From JANQKX01 sp039028695 (GTDB lineage Bacteria > Pseudomonadota > Alphaproteobacteria > Kiloniellales > Kiloniellaceae): 14,897 nt of DNA. The notes below the pieces were generated by a model that worked only from the letters and a program-made list of their open reading frames with translations, was not told the origin of the DNA and ran no database searches. This document shows, in pieces, positions 1 through 6,664 of the stretch. How positions within the stretch are numbered: the first letter of the stretch is position 1; every line of letters starts with the position of its first letter. Location of the stretch: positions 1-14,897 of the forward strand of contig JBCCHN010000130.1 of assembly GCA_039028695.1 (NCBI GenBank), written 5' to 3'. The position numbers and the translations under genes were made by a program.

Positions 1-623
1 CGCCCCATCATGGGCCGAGGCAGATTAAATCGCGATGGATCGCCTTGAGCGGCCGCTTTTTCCACCAAGGGGCCGCCGGGGTATCCCAGGCCGAGCAGTT
101 TGGCCGTCTTGTCGAAAGCCTCACCAACCGCGTCGTCTAGCGTGGTGCCCAGACGCCGGTAGCGGCCCACACCTTCAACCGCCAACAACTGGCAATGACC
201 GCCCGACACCAGTAGCAACAGGTAGGGAAAAGGCACGTTCTGGGACAGGCGCACCGTCAGGGCATGCCCTTCCAAATGATTAACCGCGATAAAGGGTAAG
301 TCGCGGGCCAACGCGATGGCCTTGGCGGTCATGACGCCCACAAAAACCCCACCAATCAGGCCCGGCCCGGCGGTTGCGGCGACCGCATCCAAGTCGGCGA
401 AGCCGACTTTAGCTTCGGCCAGGGCTTGTCGGATGAGCCGGTCCAGATGATCCAAGTGACTGCGCGCGGCGATTTCCGGTACCACGCCGCCGAACGGCCG
501 GTGATCCTCCAGTTGGGACAGCACCTGATTGGCCAGGATCTCTCCTGAGCTTGATGTGCGCTGGTCACGTACGATGGCGGCAGCCGTCTCGTCGCAACTG
601 GTTTCAATCCCAAGAATGTTCAT
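1..623 (-). CDS. tsaD: tRNA N6-adenosine threonylcarbamoyltransferase TsaD (3' end outside window)
   Basis: The cytoplasmic enzyme transfers threonylcarbamoyl from TC-AMP to A37 of ANN-decoding tRNAs, acting with TsaB and TsaE. The reverse strand is open from ATG at 623 to the window edge, giving 207 residues of a protein usually about 340-360 long. Visible marks are the N-terminal MNILGIETSCDETAAAIV, the GPGLIGGVFVG loop near residues 86-96, the metal-binding HxxxH (H116 and H120 in NHLEGHA), LVSGGHCQL near 138-146, the TLDDAVGEAFDK segment and GGPLVEKAA...GDPSRFNLPRP just before the edge. No strong ribosome site precedes the ATG, but the family N-terminus starts exactly there. It is divergent from hemC, a common alphaproteobacterial arrangement. 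Only the C-terminal third is missing, through window truncation, not decay. Confidence 0.97.
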   Translation of the reverse strand, partial: MNILGIETSCDETAAAIVRDQRTSSSGEILANQVLSQLEDHRPFGGVVPEIAARSHLDHLDRLIRQALAEAKVGFADLDAVAATAGPGLIGGVFVGVMTAKAIALARDLPFIAVNHLEGHALTVRLSQNVPFPYLLLLVSGGHCQLLAVEGVGRYRRLGTTLDDAVGEAFDKTAKLLGLGYPGGPLVEKAAAQGDPSRFNLPRPMMG

Positions 624-826
624 GGTGCAGCGGGGTCCAAATTGACCCTTTGGGCTCGATGACGCTATGCGGTCTCAACGTTATCAACGGGTCTGGCTCT
701 CTGTGCCAAGGGTTGGTTCCTGTGGCCTTGTTTTATCTTTGCCCCGCGATAAAGGAAAGTGTTCCCCGTGCTCGGCTAGCCCTGATGCTGCTTGCACCCA
801 TCGACGCAAGGCCGTACTTCTTCCCC
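624..826. other. tsaD-hemC divergent intergenic region
   Basis: This 203-base spacer separates two divergently transcribed genes and should hold both promoters. One rightward promoter candidate is listed separately. The frame of hemC stays open through this stretch back to about 551, but the sequence there overlaps tsaD and does not resemble the HemC N-terminus, so it is treated as non-coding. Confidence 0.6.
642..670 (+). promoter_or_regulatory. candidate promoter for hemC
   Basis: TTGACC (642-647) is followed after 17 bases by CTATGC (665-670). The -35 box fits the alphaproteobacterial housekeeping pattern; the -10 is weaker. It would give a leader of roughly 150 bases before the hemC ATG. 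This is a pattern match only. Confidence 0.35.
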
Positions 827-1786
827 ATGATGAGCGCTCAACCCCAAATCAAGCTCGGCACCCGGGGCTCACCCTTGGCCTTGGCCCAGGCCCATGAGGT
901 GGCCGCCCGGCTTCGCCAGGCCCATCCGGAGTTGGCGCCGGCGGAAGCCATCTCGATCAAGGTCATTAAAACGACCGGTGATAAGGTCCTTGACCGGCCC
1001 TTGTCCGAAATTGGGGGCAAAGGCCTGTTCACGAAAGAAATCGAGGAGGCCTTGATCGACGGCTCGATTGATGCCGCCGTGCACTCGATGAAGGATGTGC
1101 CCACATGGCTGCCTGACGGTCTGGAAATTCCCGTCATCCTGCCGCGCGAAGATCCGCGGGATGCTTGGATCGGCCGCGACGGCCTGACCCTAGCGGCTTT
1201 GCCGTCTGGTGCCGTGGTCGGGTCCGCTTCCTTGCGTCGACAAGCGCTTGTAAAGGCCCGTCGCCCGGACTTGGAGGTGGTTACCCTGCGCGGCAACGTG
1301 GGAACACGTCTGCGCAAACTGGAGGCGGGCGAGGTGGATGGGACCCTCTTGGCGATGGCCGGTCTGAAACGCTTGGATATGGTGGCAGCCGTGACCGAGG
1401 CTCTTGCACCCGAGGTGATGTTGCCGGCGGTGGCCCAGGGTGCCATTGGTCTGGAAACCCGTTGTGGCGACGAGGCGACCCGAGCCTTGGTCGATGCCAT
1501 CAATGATCCCATGTCCGCGGCGCGGGTGAGGGCCGAACGGGCTTGCCTTGCGGTACTTGACGGGTCTTGCCGAACGCCGATCAGTGCTTTCGCGGAGCTG
1601 GAAAACGGTCGCACGATCCGTCTGCGCGCCTTAGTGGCTTTGCCCGATGGCTCAGCGTTGATTGAGGACGAGCGGCAGGGGCCGCTCGAGGAAGCCGAAA
1701 TGATAGGAACGGCAACCGGACAAGCATTGCGGCAACAAGCGGAAGCGTCTCAATGGTCCCAGGCTTTTTCCGCCTTTTTTGGCTAA
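827..1786 (+). CDS. hemC: hydroxymethylbilane synthase (porphobilinogen deaminase)
   Basis: It polymerises four porphobilinogens into hydroxymethylbilane in the cytoplasm, a common step of heme, siroheme, cobalamin and bacteriochlorophyll synthesis. The 319-aa product has the family's full length. Diagnostic parts are KLGTRGSPLALAQ near residues 9-21, KTTGDK near 49-53, IGGKGLFTKEIE near 62-73, HSMKDVPT with catalytic Asp90, GSASLRRQ near 132-139, LRGNVGTRL near 154-162, and the cofactor-binding LDGSCRTPIS with Cys248, which carries the dipyrromethane. The frame is open well upstream, but family homology begins around residue 8, so ATG 827 (or the adjacent ATG 830) is chosen. Only a weak AAGG precedes it at 808-811. 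hemD follows after 73 bases in the same direction. Confidence 0.97.
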   Translation: MMSAQPQIKLGTRGSPLALAQAHEVAARLRQAHPELAPAEAISIKVIKTTGDKVLDRPLSEIGGKGLFTKEIEEALIDGSIDAAVHSMKDVPTWLPDGLEIPVILPREDPRDAWIGRDGLTLAALPSGAVVGSASLRRQALVKARRPDLEVVTLRGNVGTRLRKLEAGEVDGTLLAMAGLKRLDMVAAVTEALAPEVMLPAVAQGAIGLETRCGDEATRALVDAINDPMSAARVRAERACLAVLDGSCRTPISAFAELENGRTIRLRALVALPDGSALIEDERQGPLEEAEMIGTATGQALRQQAEASQWSQAFSAFFG

Positions 1787-1859
1787 GATCGGCCCATTGA
1801 ACGGGCGCTGGTTCTATTTGGACGACCGAGTCCGGTTTAAAAGGCCAGGATGACGTGAC

Positions 1860-2597
1860 ATGAATATCCTGATCACCCGCCCCCTTGAAGACGCCAGGCC
1901 CCTGCGCGCACTTTTGTTGGACAAAGGTCACCATCCGATAATCGAGCCCCTCTTGGAAATTGTGCCCCGAAACCCGGATGTTGCGCCCATAGACCTGAGT
2001 GGTGTCCAAGCCCTTCTTTTCACCTCCGCCAACGGCGTTAGAATCTTTGCTCAGCGAATTCCGGATCGCTCACTACCCGTATTCACGGTCGGCAGCGCAA
2101 CGGCAGCGGCAGCTCAATCGGCGGGCTTTGCGACTGTTTCCTCGGCTGGCGGCGATGTGTCGGATCTCGCTGCCTTGGTGCGCGAACGCCTTGCGCCCGA
2201 CCAAGGTTGCCTCTTTCAACCGGTCGCCAGCGTGCGAGCCGGGGACCTTCAGGCCGACCTTCAGCACTCGGGATTCACCTTGCGCCGAGCGATCATCTAC
2301 GATGCACTGCCAGCGATCCGCTTTTCCGAAGGGACCCGACGTGCCCTAGAGGCCAATGAAATCGATGGGGTTTTGCTCTTTTCCCCCCGCACTGCGGAAA
2401 CCTTTTCGACACTTGTTCGTCGCGACGGGCTGTGCGTGTGTCTCAAAAGGTGTTTGGCCCTTTGCCTTAGCCCGGCTGTCGAGGCTAAGATAGGGGACCT
2501 GCCCTGGCGGGATATAAGGGTTGCGGCTATGCCGGACCAGAAGTCTTTACTTGCGTGTCTGGATCGAACAGGCCAGGCTGTAAATGAAGCAGAATAA
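1860..2597 (+). CDS. hemD: uroporphyrinogen-III synthase
   Basis: It cyclises hydroxymethylbilane, the HemC product, with inversion of ring D to give uroporphyrinogen III. The 245-aa product is normal in length for this poorly conserved family. Supporting segments are the N-terminal ILITRPLEDA, LLFTSANGVRIF near residues 52-63, PVFTVGSATA near 73-82, LLFSPRTAETF near 171-181, and the C-terminal CLSPAVEAKIG...VAAMPDQKSLLACL, the usual last strand and helix. AGGA at 1847-1850 lies 9 bases before the ATG. Position directly after hemC supports the call. Codon use in the centre is slightly less GC-biased than in hemC, as is common for hemD. Confidence 0.93.
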   Translation: MNILITRPLEDARPLRALLLDKGHHPIIEPLLEIVPRNPDVAPIDLSGVQALLFTSANGVRIFAQRIPDRSLPVFTVGSATAAAAQSAGFATVSSAGGDVSDLAALVRERLAPDQGCLFQPVASVRAGDLQADLQHSGFTLRRAIIYDALPAIRFSEGTRRALEANEIDGVLLFSPRTAETFSTLVRRDGLCVCLKRCLALCLSPAVEAKIGDLPWRDIRVAAMPDQKSLLACLDRTGQAVNEAE

Positions 2598-2657
2598 CGC
2601 GGAATGATACCTTGCGCTTTTACCGGTGCATCGGAATGACAGGGATGAAGAGGGGGC

Positions 2658-4424
2658 ATGGCGGCTTCAGACAAAAACCAATCCAGTGACAAGGGCGGCA
2701 AGGCCAATCCGGCGTCGACCTCTTCGGCGGCTCCATCGTCCAATACATCCCCATCGACCAACCCACCCTCGGGGGCGCAAGCCGCGGAAGAGGTGATTGC
2801 CAAATTCGGTGGCATCCGGCCCATGGCCAGCAAGCTGAATTTGGCGGTCAGCACGGTCCAGGGCTGGAAGGAACGGGGGGCCATACCGGCCAGCCGTCAC
2901 GATGATATCCTAAAGGCCGCAAAATCCCAGTCTATCGATCTGCCTCAAGATCTTCTGCGCGCCAGTGATCAATCCGCCAGTCAGGCAAGTTCGGGCCAAG
3001 CGAGTTCGGGCCAAGCGAGTTCGGGCCAAGCGAGTTCGGGCCAAGCGAGTTCGGGCCAGGTAAGCACCGGCGGTTCGGTGCCCGCGTCCTCCAAGGACGC
3101 TGGCAAGGGGGCCGACAAAGACGACAAGGCAAAAGGGAGCCAAGCTGTCGCGTCCGGCACGGGCGGGAAGTCGGATGCCAAATCCGGCTCAAGCGAAAAG
3201 TCCGCGCAAGCAAGCGCAAAGTCTTCGCAAGGCGGGACCAGTGCCTCAGCATCCTCCTCTGCGGCCAAAACGGCACCCGCGAGTGCGGCCACGGCCAGGC
3301 CCGCCGCACCGCCACAGAAAAAAGGAGGCGGCCTCGGCGCCTTCCTTTTGGGCGCCCTTGTCTTGGCCGCCGGTGCCGCCGGCGCCGTGGTGACAAAGGA
3401 TATTTGGGAGCCCTACGTAGCCGATTTGCTGCCGGCCACGTCTCAGCAAGTGGCGCAAGGAGATAGTGCGTCCTCCGGCGATGCCGCCGGAGAGATCTCC
3501 AAAACCGCCGCCGCCGTCGATAGCCTGCAGCAACGCGTTGCAGCGTTGGAAGACGTGACCCAGCCCGGCACGTCGGCTTCTGGTGGGACGGCACCCGATA
3601 CCACTGCCTTTGAGAATGATATCGCTGCCTTGAAAAGCCAGGTGGGCAGCCTTGATACCGAGATGAAATCCCTGTCCGATCGCCTCACCAGCCTGCAAGA
3701 ACAAGCGGCTTCGGGAGGAGGTGATACGGGTGGGAATGCTGCCAACGCGGCGGAGCTTTCCAAGCTCAGCGATGAAGCGGCCAGCTTGTCCCAACGTCTG
3801 AGCGAAAATGAGCAAAAACTGGGTGCGCTCGATTCCCTCGCCGCCCAGGTAAAGGAATTGTCGGATCAGCAGTCCGGCGCCACGCGGGCGGCGGGTAAGG
3901 AAATCGCCCTGCTGTTGGCGAGTGTGCAGTTCCGCGATGCTCTCCAAGGCTCGGGTCCCTTCGAATCCGAGCTCAAGGCGGTCGAGCCCTATGGCCAGGA
4001 TGATCCGGCGCTGGCCGCCGCCCTGGCGCCTCTATCCACTTATGCGGCCGGTGGTGTTCCGACCCTGGCCGAGCTTCAGGCCACATTCTCGGACACGGCA
4101 GCTGCGATTGTTGGGGCAGACCCTGCCTCGCCCGACGATAGCTGGGCCGAGGGTGTGCTCAAGCGTATCTCAAGCGTGGTTACCATCCGCCCGGTAGGCA
4201 TGGCCGAGGGGGACGGCACTGGTGCCATTGTGGCCCGGGCCGAAGCCAAGTTGAACGAAGGGGATTTGGCCGGTGCCCTGACCGAGCTGGATAGCCTGAG
4301 CGGCGGTGCCAAGGACGCTGCTGCCGATTGGCGCAACCAGGCGCAAGGTCGTTTGGATGCCAGCGCGGCCATGGCCGCGCTTAGCGCCGCGGTCTCCAAA
4401 CTCTTTGCCGGCACGGGTGGCTGA
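2658..4424 (+). CDS. Mic60/mitofilin-like inner-membrane protein with N-terminal HTH-like segment
   Basis: This 588-aa protein has the layout of alphaproteobacterial mitofilin (Mic60) homologues, the bacterial relatives of the mitochondrial crista-junction protein thought to shape intracytoplasmic membranes. In order: a Ser/Pro-rich start; a folded segment at about 41-100 with FGGIRPMASKLNLAVSTVQG, resembling a YdaS/Cro-type helix-turn-helix; five ASSGQ repeats at about 110-135; a long Ala/Ser/Lys-rich linker; one membrane helix at about 224-246; a predicted coiled coil at about 275-405; and a C-terminal mitofilin-type region with FRDALQGSGPFESELKAV (425-442) and RISSVVTIRPVG (503-514). A strong GAAGAGGGGG precedes the ATG. 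It sits between hemD and hemY, the expected alphaproteobacterial order, and hemY starts 3 bases after its stop. Function in membrane architecture is inferred from family; the HTH-like part is unexplained. Confidence 0.88.
   Translation: MAASDKNQSSDKGGKANPASTSSAAPSSNTSPSTNPPSGAQAAEEVIAKFGGIRPMASKLNLAVSTVQGWKERGAIPASRHDDILKAAKSQSIDLPQDLLRASDQSASQASSGQASSGQASSGQASSGQASSGQVSTGGSVPASSKDAGKGADKDDKAKGSQAVASGTGGKSDAKSGSSEKSAQASAKSSQGGTSASASSSAAKTAPASAATARPAAPPQKKGGGLGAFLLGALVLAAGAAGAVVTKDIWEPYVADLLPATSQQVAQGDSASSGDAAGEISKTAAAVDSLQQRVAALEDVTQPGTSASGGTAPDTTAFENDIAALKSQVGSLDTEMKSLSDRLTSLQEQAASGGGDTGGNAANAAELSKLSDEAASLSQRLSENEQKLGALDSLAAQVKELSDQQSGATRAAGKEIALLLASVQFRDALQGSGPFESELKAVEPYGQDDPALAAALAPLSTYAAGGVPTLAELQATFSDTAAAIVGADPASPDDSWAEGVLKRISSVVTIRPVGMAEGDGTGAIVARAEAKLNEGDLAGALTELDSLSGGAKDAAADWRNQAQGRLDASAAMAALSAAVSKLFAGTGG
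2988..3062 (+). repeat. five tandem 15-bp repeats inside the mitofilin gene
   Basis: The unit AGTTCGGGCCAAGCG occurs at 2988, 3003, 3018 and 3033, with a fifth degenerate copy from 3048 ending CCAGGTA. The unit is a multiple of three, so copy-number changes keep the frame and alter only the length of the ASSGQ linker between the HTH-like segment and the membrane helix. Confidence 0.97.
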
Positions 4425-4427
4425 ACC

Positions 4428-5858
4428 ATGACCCGTGCGCTTTTGCTTTGCCTGAAAATCGCGATCGTCGTGGCGGTGGCCATCTGGCTGGCTAATCAAC
4501 CGGGGACGGTCACCATCGACTGGCTCGGTTGGCGGGTGGAAAAGGCGCCGGTTGGCCTGTTGGTATTGGCCGCCTTGATTTTGGCCGCGGTGGCCGCTCT
4601 GCTGTATCGCTTTTGGCGGGCAATTTATCGGGCGCCCCGATCTTTTGGCGAGGCGGTGCAATCCGGCCGCCGGCAGCGCGGCTATAAGGCGCTGAGCCAC
4701 GGCATGGTGGCGGTGGCCGCTGGCGATCAAGGAGAAGCCAATCGCTGGGCCAAAAAGGCCGAGAACCTGCTGCAAGATCCGCCCTTGACCATGCTCTTGT
4801 CGGCTCAGGCCGCTCAAATGAACGGGCAGGACGGGGCGGCCAAAAAACTCTTCTTGGATATGCTGGAAAACCCCGAGACCCGCTTTTTGGGTCTGCGCGG
4901 TCTGTTGTCCCAGGCGCTCGAGGAAGGGGACGACGATGCGGCGCTGGACTACGTCAAAAAGGCCCATGCTATCCGCCCCAAGACCCCCTGGGTGCTCACC
5001 AATCTCTTTGAGTTGAGCGAGCGCAACGGCGATCTGGTGACGGCGGAAAATGCCTTGAAGGAGGCGGCCAAGGCCAACGTCCTGACATCTGCCGAGGCGA
5101 CCGCCAAGCGCAGCGCGGTGATCCTGCAACGGGCTCTGATCACCGAGGCCGAGGGGCGCCGGGACGAGGCCATGGCCTTGGCCCGCATGGCCCTGAAATT
5201 GGCCGGCCCCAATCCAGGCTGTTATCTCGCGGCGGCCATCACCTTGGCCCGCCTGGCCGGCAAGGCGGGCAGGGAGCGGGAGCTGCGCAAGACCGCTGAG
5301 CAAGCTTGGGCGCGCCAACCCCATCCCGAGTTGGCCGAGGCCTATCAAAGCCTCAAGCCGGGCAAGTCGCCCATGGATGCCTATAAGCACCTGCAGCGCC
5401 TGGCCGCCGCCAATGACAAGCACCCCGATAGCCACCTCATTTTGGCCGGGGCGGCTTTGAAGGCGGAGCTGTGGGGCGAGGCGCGGCGTCATCTGGAAGC
5501 CGCCGCCAAAAAAGGGGCCACCGCCCCGGTCTGCACCCTTATGGCCGAGCTTGAGGAATCAGAGCACGGCAATGCGGCAGCGGCGCGGGAATGGCTCGGC
5601 CGTGCCCTATCGGCGCCGCCGGGCCCCACCTGGGTATGCAACTCCTGCGGTTCGGCCTCTCGGACCTGGGCGTCCAAGTGCGGGGTTTGCGGTACTTTTA
5701 ATATACTGGAGTGGCGCCAACCGCCTCAGGTCGATGGGATGGAGGCCTTGGAGGCACCCATCGAGGCGGCCGAAAAAAATCAGCCTGCCGAAGACCTGCC
5801 GGCCACCAATCCACTTCTCAGCGACGAGACCCCCACCAAGGCCAGCGCCTCGACCTGA
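4428..5858 (+). CDS. hemY: HemY-family TPR membrane protein with C-terminal zinc ribbon
   Basis: HemY proteins are inner-membrane TPR proteins linked to late heme synthesis; their biochemical role is unsettled. They are not the protoporphyrinogen oxidase also called HemY. The 476-aa product starts with two membrane helices (about 7-22 and 41-61) separated by the family loop NQPGTVTIDWLGWRVE, followed by RFWRAIYRAP, then helical TPR-like repeats from about 90 to 395. Near the C-terminus a four-cysteine knuckle pair, C404xxC407 and C418xxC421, sits in WVCNSCG and CGVCGTFNILEW, like the rubredoxin-type module of LapB. After it comes a 45-residue acidic, Pro-rich tail. Start ATG lies 3 bases after the mitofilin stop, so the two are almost certainly co-transcribed and translationally coupled. 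Confidence 0.93.
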   Translation: MTRALLLCLKIAIVVAVAIWLANQPGTVTIDWLGWRVEKAPVGLLVLAALILAAVAALLYRFWRAIYRAPRSFGEAVQSGRRQRGYKALSHGMVAVAAGDQGEANRWAKKAENLLQDPPLTMLLSAQAAQMNGQDGAAKKLFLDMLENPETRFLGLRGLLSQALEEGDDDAALDYVKKAHAIRPKTPWVLTNLFELSERNGDLVTAENALKEAAKANVLTSAEATAKRSAVILQRALITEAEGRRDEAMALARMALKLAGPNPGCYLAAAITLARLAGKAGRERELRKTAEQAWARQPHPELAEAYQSLKPGKSPMDAYKHLQRLAAANDKHPDSHLILAGAALKAELWGEARRHLEAAAKKGATAPVCTLMAELEESEHGNAAAAREWLGRALSAPPGPTWVCNSCGSASRTWASKCGVCGTFNILEWRQPPQVDGMEALEAPIEAAEKNQPAEDLPATNPLLSDETPTKASAST

Positions 5859-6115
5859 CCGCCTGGGTGAGCGTCCGGCCAGGGCCTCTCCCTTGGGTGC
5901 CTCTCAACTACGCGGCCCGGTCGTGGTCGTCGTCTTCTCATGGTGCCCCGGCCCAAAGCACCTGCTAAAAACGCCAACCAGAGACATCTTGCATTGCCCC
6001 ATTGTTGAAACTAAAGTCCCGCCATTCCGGCGAGGCCGCTTCAGGGTCGGTGCTTGCCGGCAAATGCGTCGGGGATTTTCCGGGCTCTCCCTCAAGAGCG
6101 CCCCACCGCCACCAG
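5859..6115. other. spacer between hemY and tRNA-Thr
   Basis: There is no convincing gene. A short inverted repeat, GGTGC (5942-5946) with GCACC (5958-5962), is not followed by a T run, so it is not claimed as a terminator. A 10-base palindrome TTGCCGGCAA lies at 6054-6063, about 50 bases before the tRNA; its role is unknown. Confidence 0.5.
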
Positions 6116-6191
6116 GCCGCCTTAGCTCAGCTGGTAGAGCATCGCATTCGTAATGCGAGGGTCGCAGGTTCAAGTCCTGCAGGCGGCACCA
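6116..6191 (+). tRNA. tRNA-Thr (anticodon CGT)
   Basis: The 76-base cloverleaf includes an encoded CCA end. The acceptor stem is GCCGCCT (6116-6122) paired with AGGCGGC (6181-6187), discriminator A6188, then CCA. The D arm carries AGCTCAGCTGGTAGAGC. The anticodon arm is TCGCA-TTCGTAA-TGCGA, with anticodon CGT reading ACG. The T arm is GCAGG-TTCAAGT-CCTGC. All stems pair fully. The 54-bp repeat described below begins at its last four bases. Confidence 0.97.
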
Positions 6192-6241
6192 AAAGCGTTT
6201 CGCGACGCGAAACGCTAGCCATTGTTCTCATTAGCGGCTGG
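6188..6241 (+). repeat. 54-bp direct repeat, copy 1, with internal palindrome
   Basis: It begins at the tRNA's terminal ACCA and matches copy 2 at 52 of 54 positions. The core, 6194-6216, is a perfect inverted repeat: arms AGCGTTTCGCG and CGCGAAACGCT around a single A. A conserved tail with GCCATTGTTCTCATTAGCGG follows the palindrome. Read leftward the hairpin is followed by TTTTGG, and read rightward it has no T run, so a terminator role for the tRNA is not clear. Confidence 0.93.
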
Positions 6242-6304
6242 GCGGCAGTCTTTTCGAAGAAACGACGAGAGCCCTCTAGGTCCTGGTTCCGTCCTTTCGC
6301 CTGT

Positions 6305-6358
6305 ACCAAAAGCGTTTCGCGACGCGAAACGCTGGCCATTGTTCTCATTAGCGGCCGG
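6305..6358 (+). repeat. 54-bp direct repeat, copy 2, with internal palindrome
   Basis: This is the second copy, offset 117 bases from the first, again starting ACCAAAAGCG and carrying the same 23-base palindrome at 6311-6333. The differences are G for A just after the palindrome and C for T near the 3' end. It is not next to a tRNA, yet keeps the ACCA that in copy 1 is the tRNA end. The unrelated 63 bases between the copies contain no gene. Confidence 0.93.
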
Positions 6359-6570
6359 CTCAAATACCTGGACCTGATTCCGATCTTCGATGTTTTGAGA
6401 GATGTGTAAAAAATGACGGCCCGATATTGGGCCAAAAAGCCCTAAGCCGCCTTGCCTTGGAGATGCGTCGGCTCAATGACCCGATCCAGGGAAACGAGTT
6501 GGGTGACTGGATCCAGATGCCCTCCCGCAACATCATGGAAGACATCCACTGCCTGTATCTGAGATACTGA
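6352..6570 (+). pseudogene. possible 5'-truncated gene remnant
   Basis: An open frame begins immediately after a stop inside repeat copy 2 and runs to TGA at 6568-6570 without a good start; the first ATG is at 6463. The translation reads like a genuine protein piece, with LALEMRRLNDPIQGNELGD followed by MPSRNIMEDIHCLYLRY, and third codon positions from 6463 on are strongly G/C, unlike the antisense frames. I do not recognise the family. It may be the C-terminal part of a gene whose 5' part was lost at the repeat boundary, or chance. Confidence 0.28.
6418..6433 (-). terminator. weak hairpin, terminator-like on minus strand
   Basis: GGCCC (6418-6422) pairs with GGGCC (6429-6433) around a six-base loop. 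Read on the minus strand it is followed after four bases by six Ts; on the plus strand by five As. There is no obvious minus-strand gene upstream for it to serve. Confidence 0.25.
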
Positions 6571-6624
6571 CACTTGTGGGCGACGGCGGCCGGATAGCCC
6601 ACCGCCTATTCGTCGGAGTGATCG

Positions 6625-6637
6625 TATACTTGCTATC
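6625..6637 (+). promoter_or_regulatory. possible -10 region before the secreted protein gene
   Basis: TATACT (6625-6630) and GCTATC (6632-6637) both resemble -10 hexamers, 28-40 bases ahead of the ATG at 6665. No good -35 box is spaced correctly upstream. It is a low-confidence pattern match. Confidence 0.25.
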
Positions 6638-6664
6638 CTACACTCAATTGTTGGAGGACCATCA

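Noticed and set aside
551..826. N-terminal extension of hemC back to about 551
   Set aside because: The extension overlaps tsaD and has no HemC-like sequence; the family N-terminus starts just after 827.
838..1614. 258-codon minus-strand frame under hemC
   Set aside because: Ser/Arg/Ala-rich shadow of hemC without a ribosome site or recognisable domain.
3172..3393. Alternative-frame basic Pro-rich ORF inside the mitofilin gene
   Set aside because: It is a composition artefact of the Ala/Ser/Pro linker read out of frame; no ribosome site.
4170..5492. 440-codon open frame on the minus strand under hemY
   Set aside because: It lies antisense to a confidently identified hemY and mitofilin end; its Gly/Leu/Arg/Gln-rich composition is the typical shadow of high-GC coding on the other strand.
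6194..6216. Intrinsic terminator for the tRNA
   Set aside because: The hairpin is strong but rightward it is followed by AGCCATTG, not a T run; listed only as part of the repeat.
6116..6358. attL/attR pair formed by the 54-bp repeats
   Set aside because: Copy 2 shares only ACCA with the tRNA, not the T arm or acceptor strand normally duplicated by tRNA-targeting integrases, and no integrase gene is present.
6127..6435. 102-codon minus-strand frame ending PPAGLEPATLALRM
   Set aside because: It is an antisense translation of the tRNA and the two palindromic repeats; this ending is a known artefact of reading a tRNA gene backwards.
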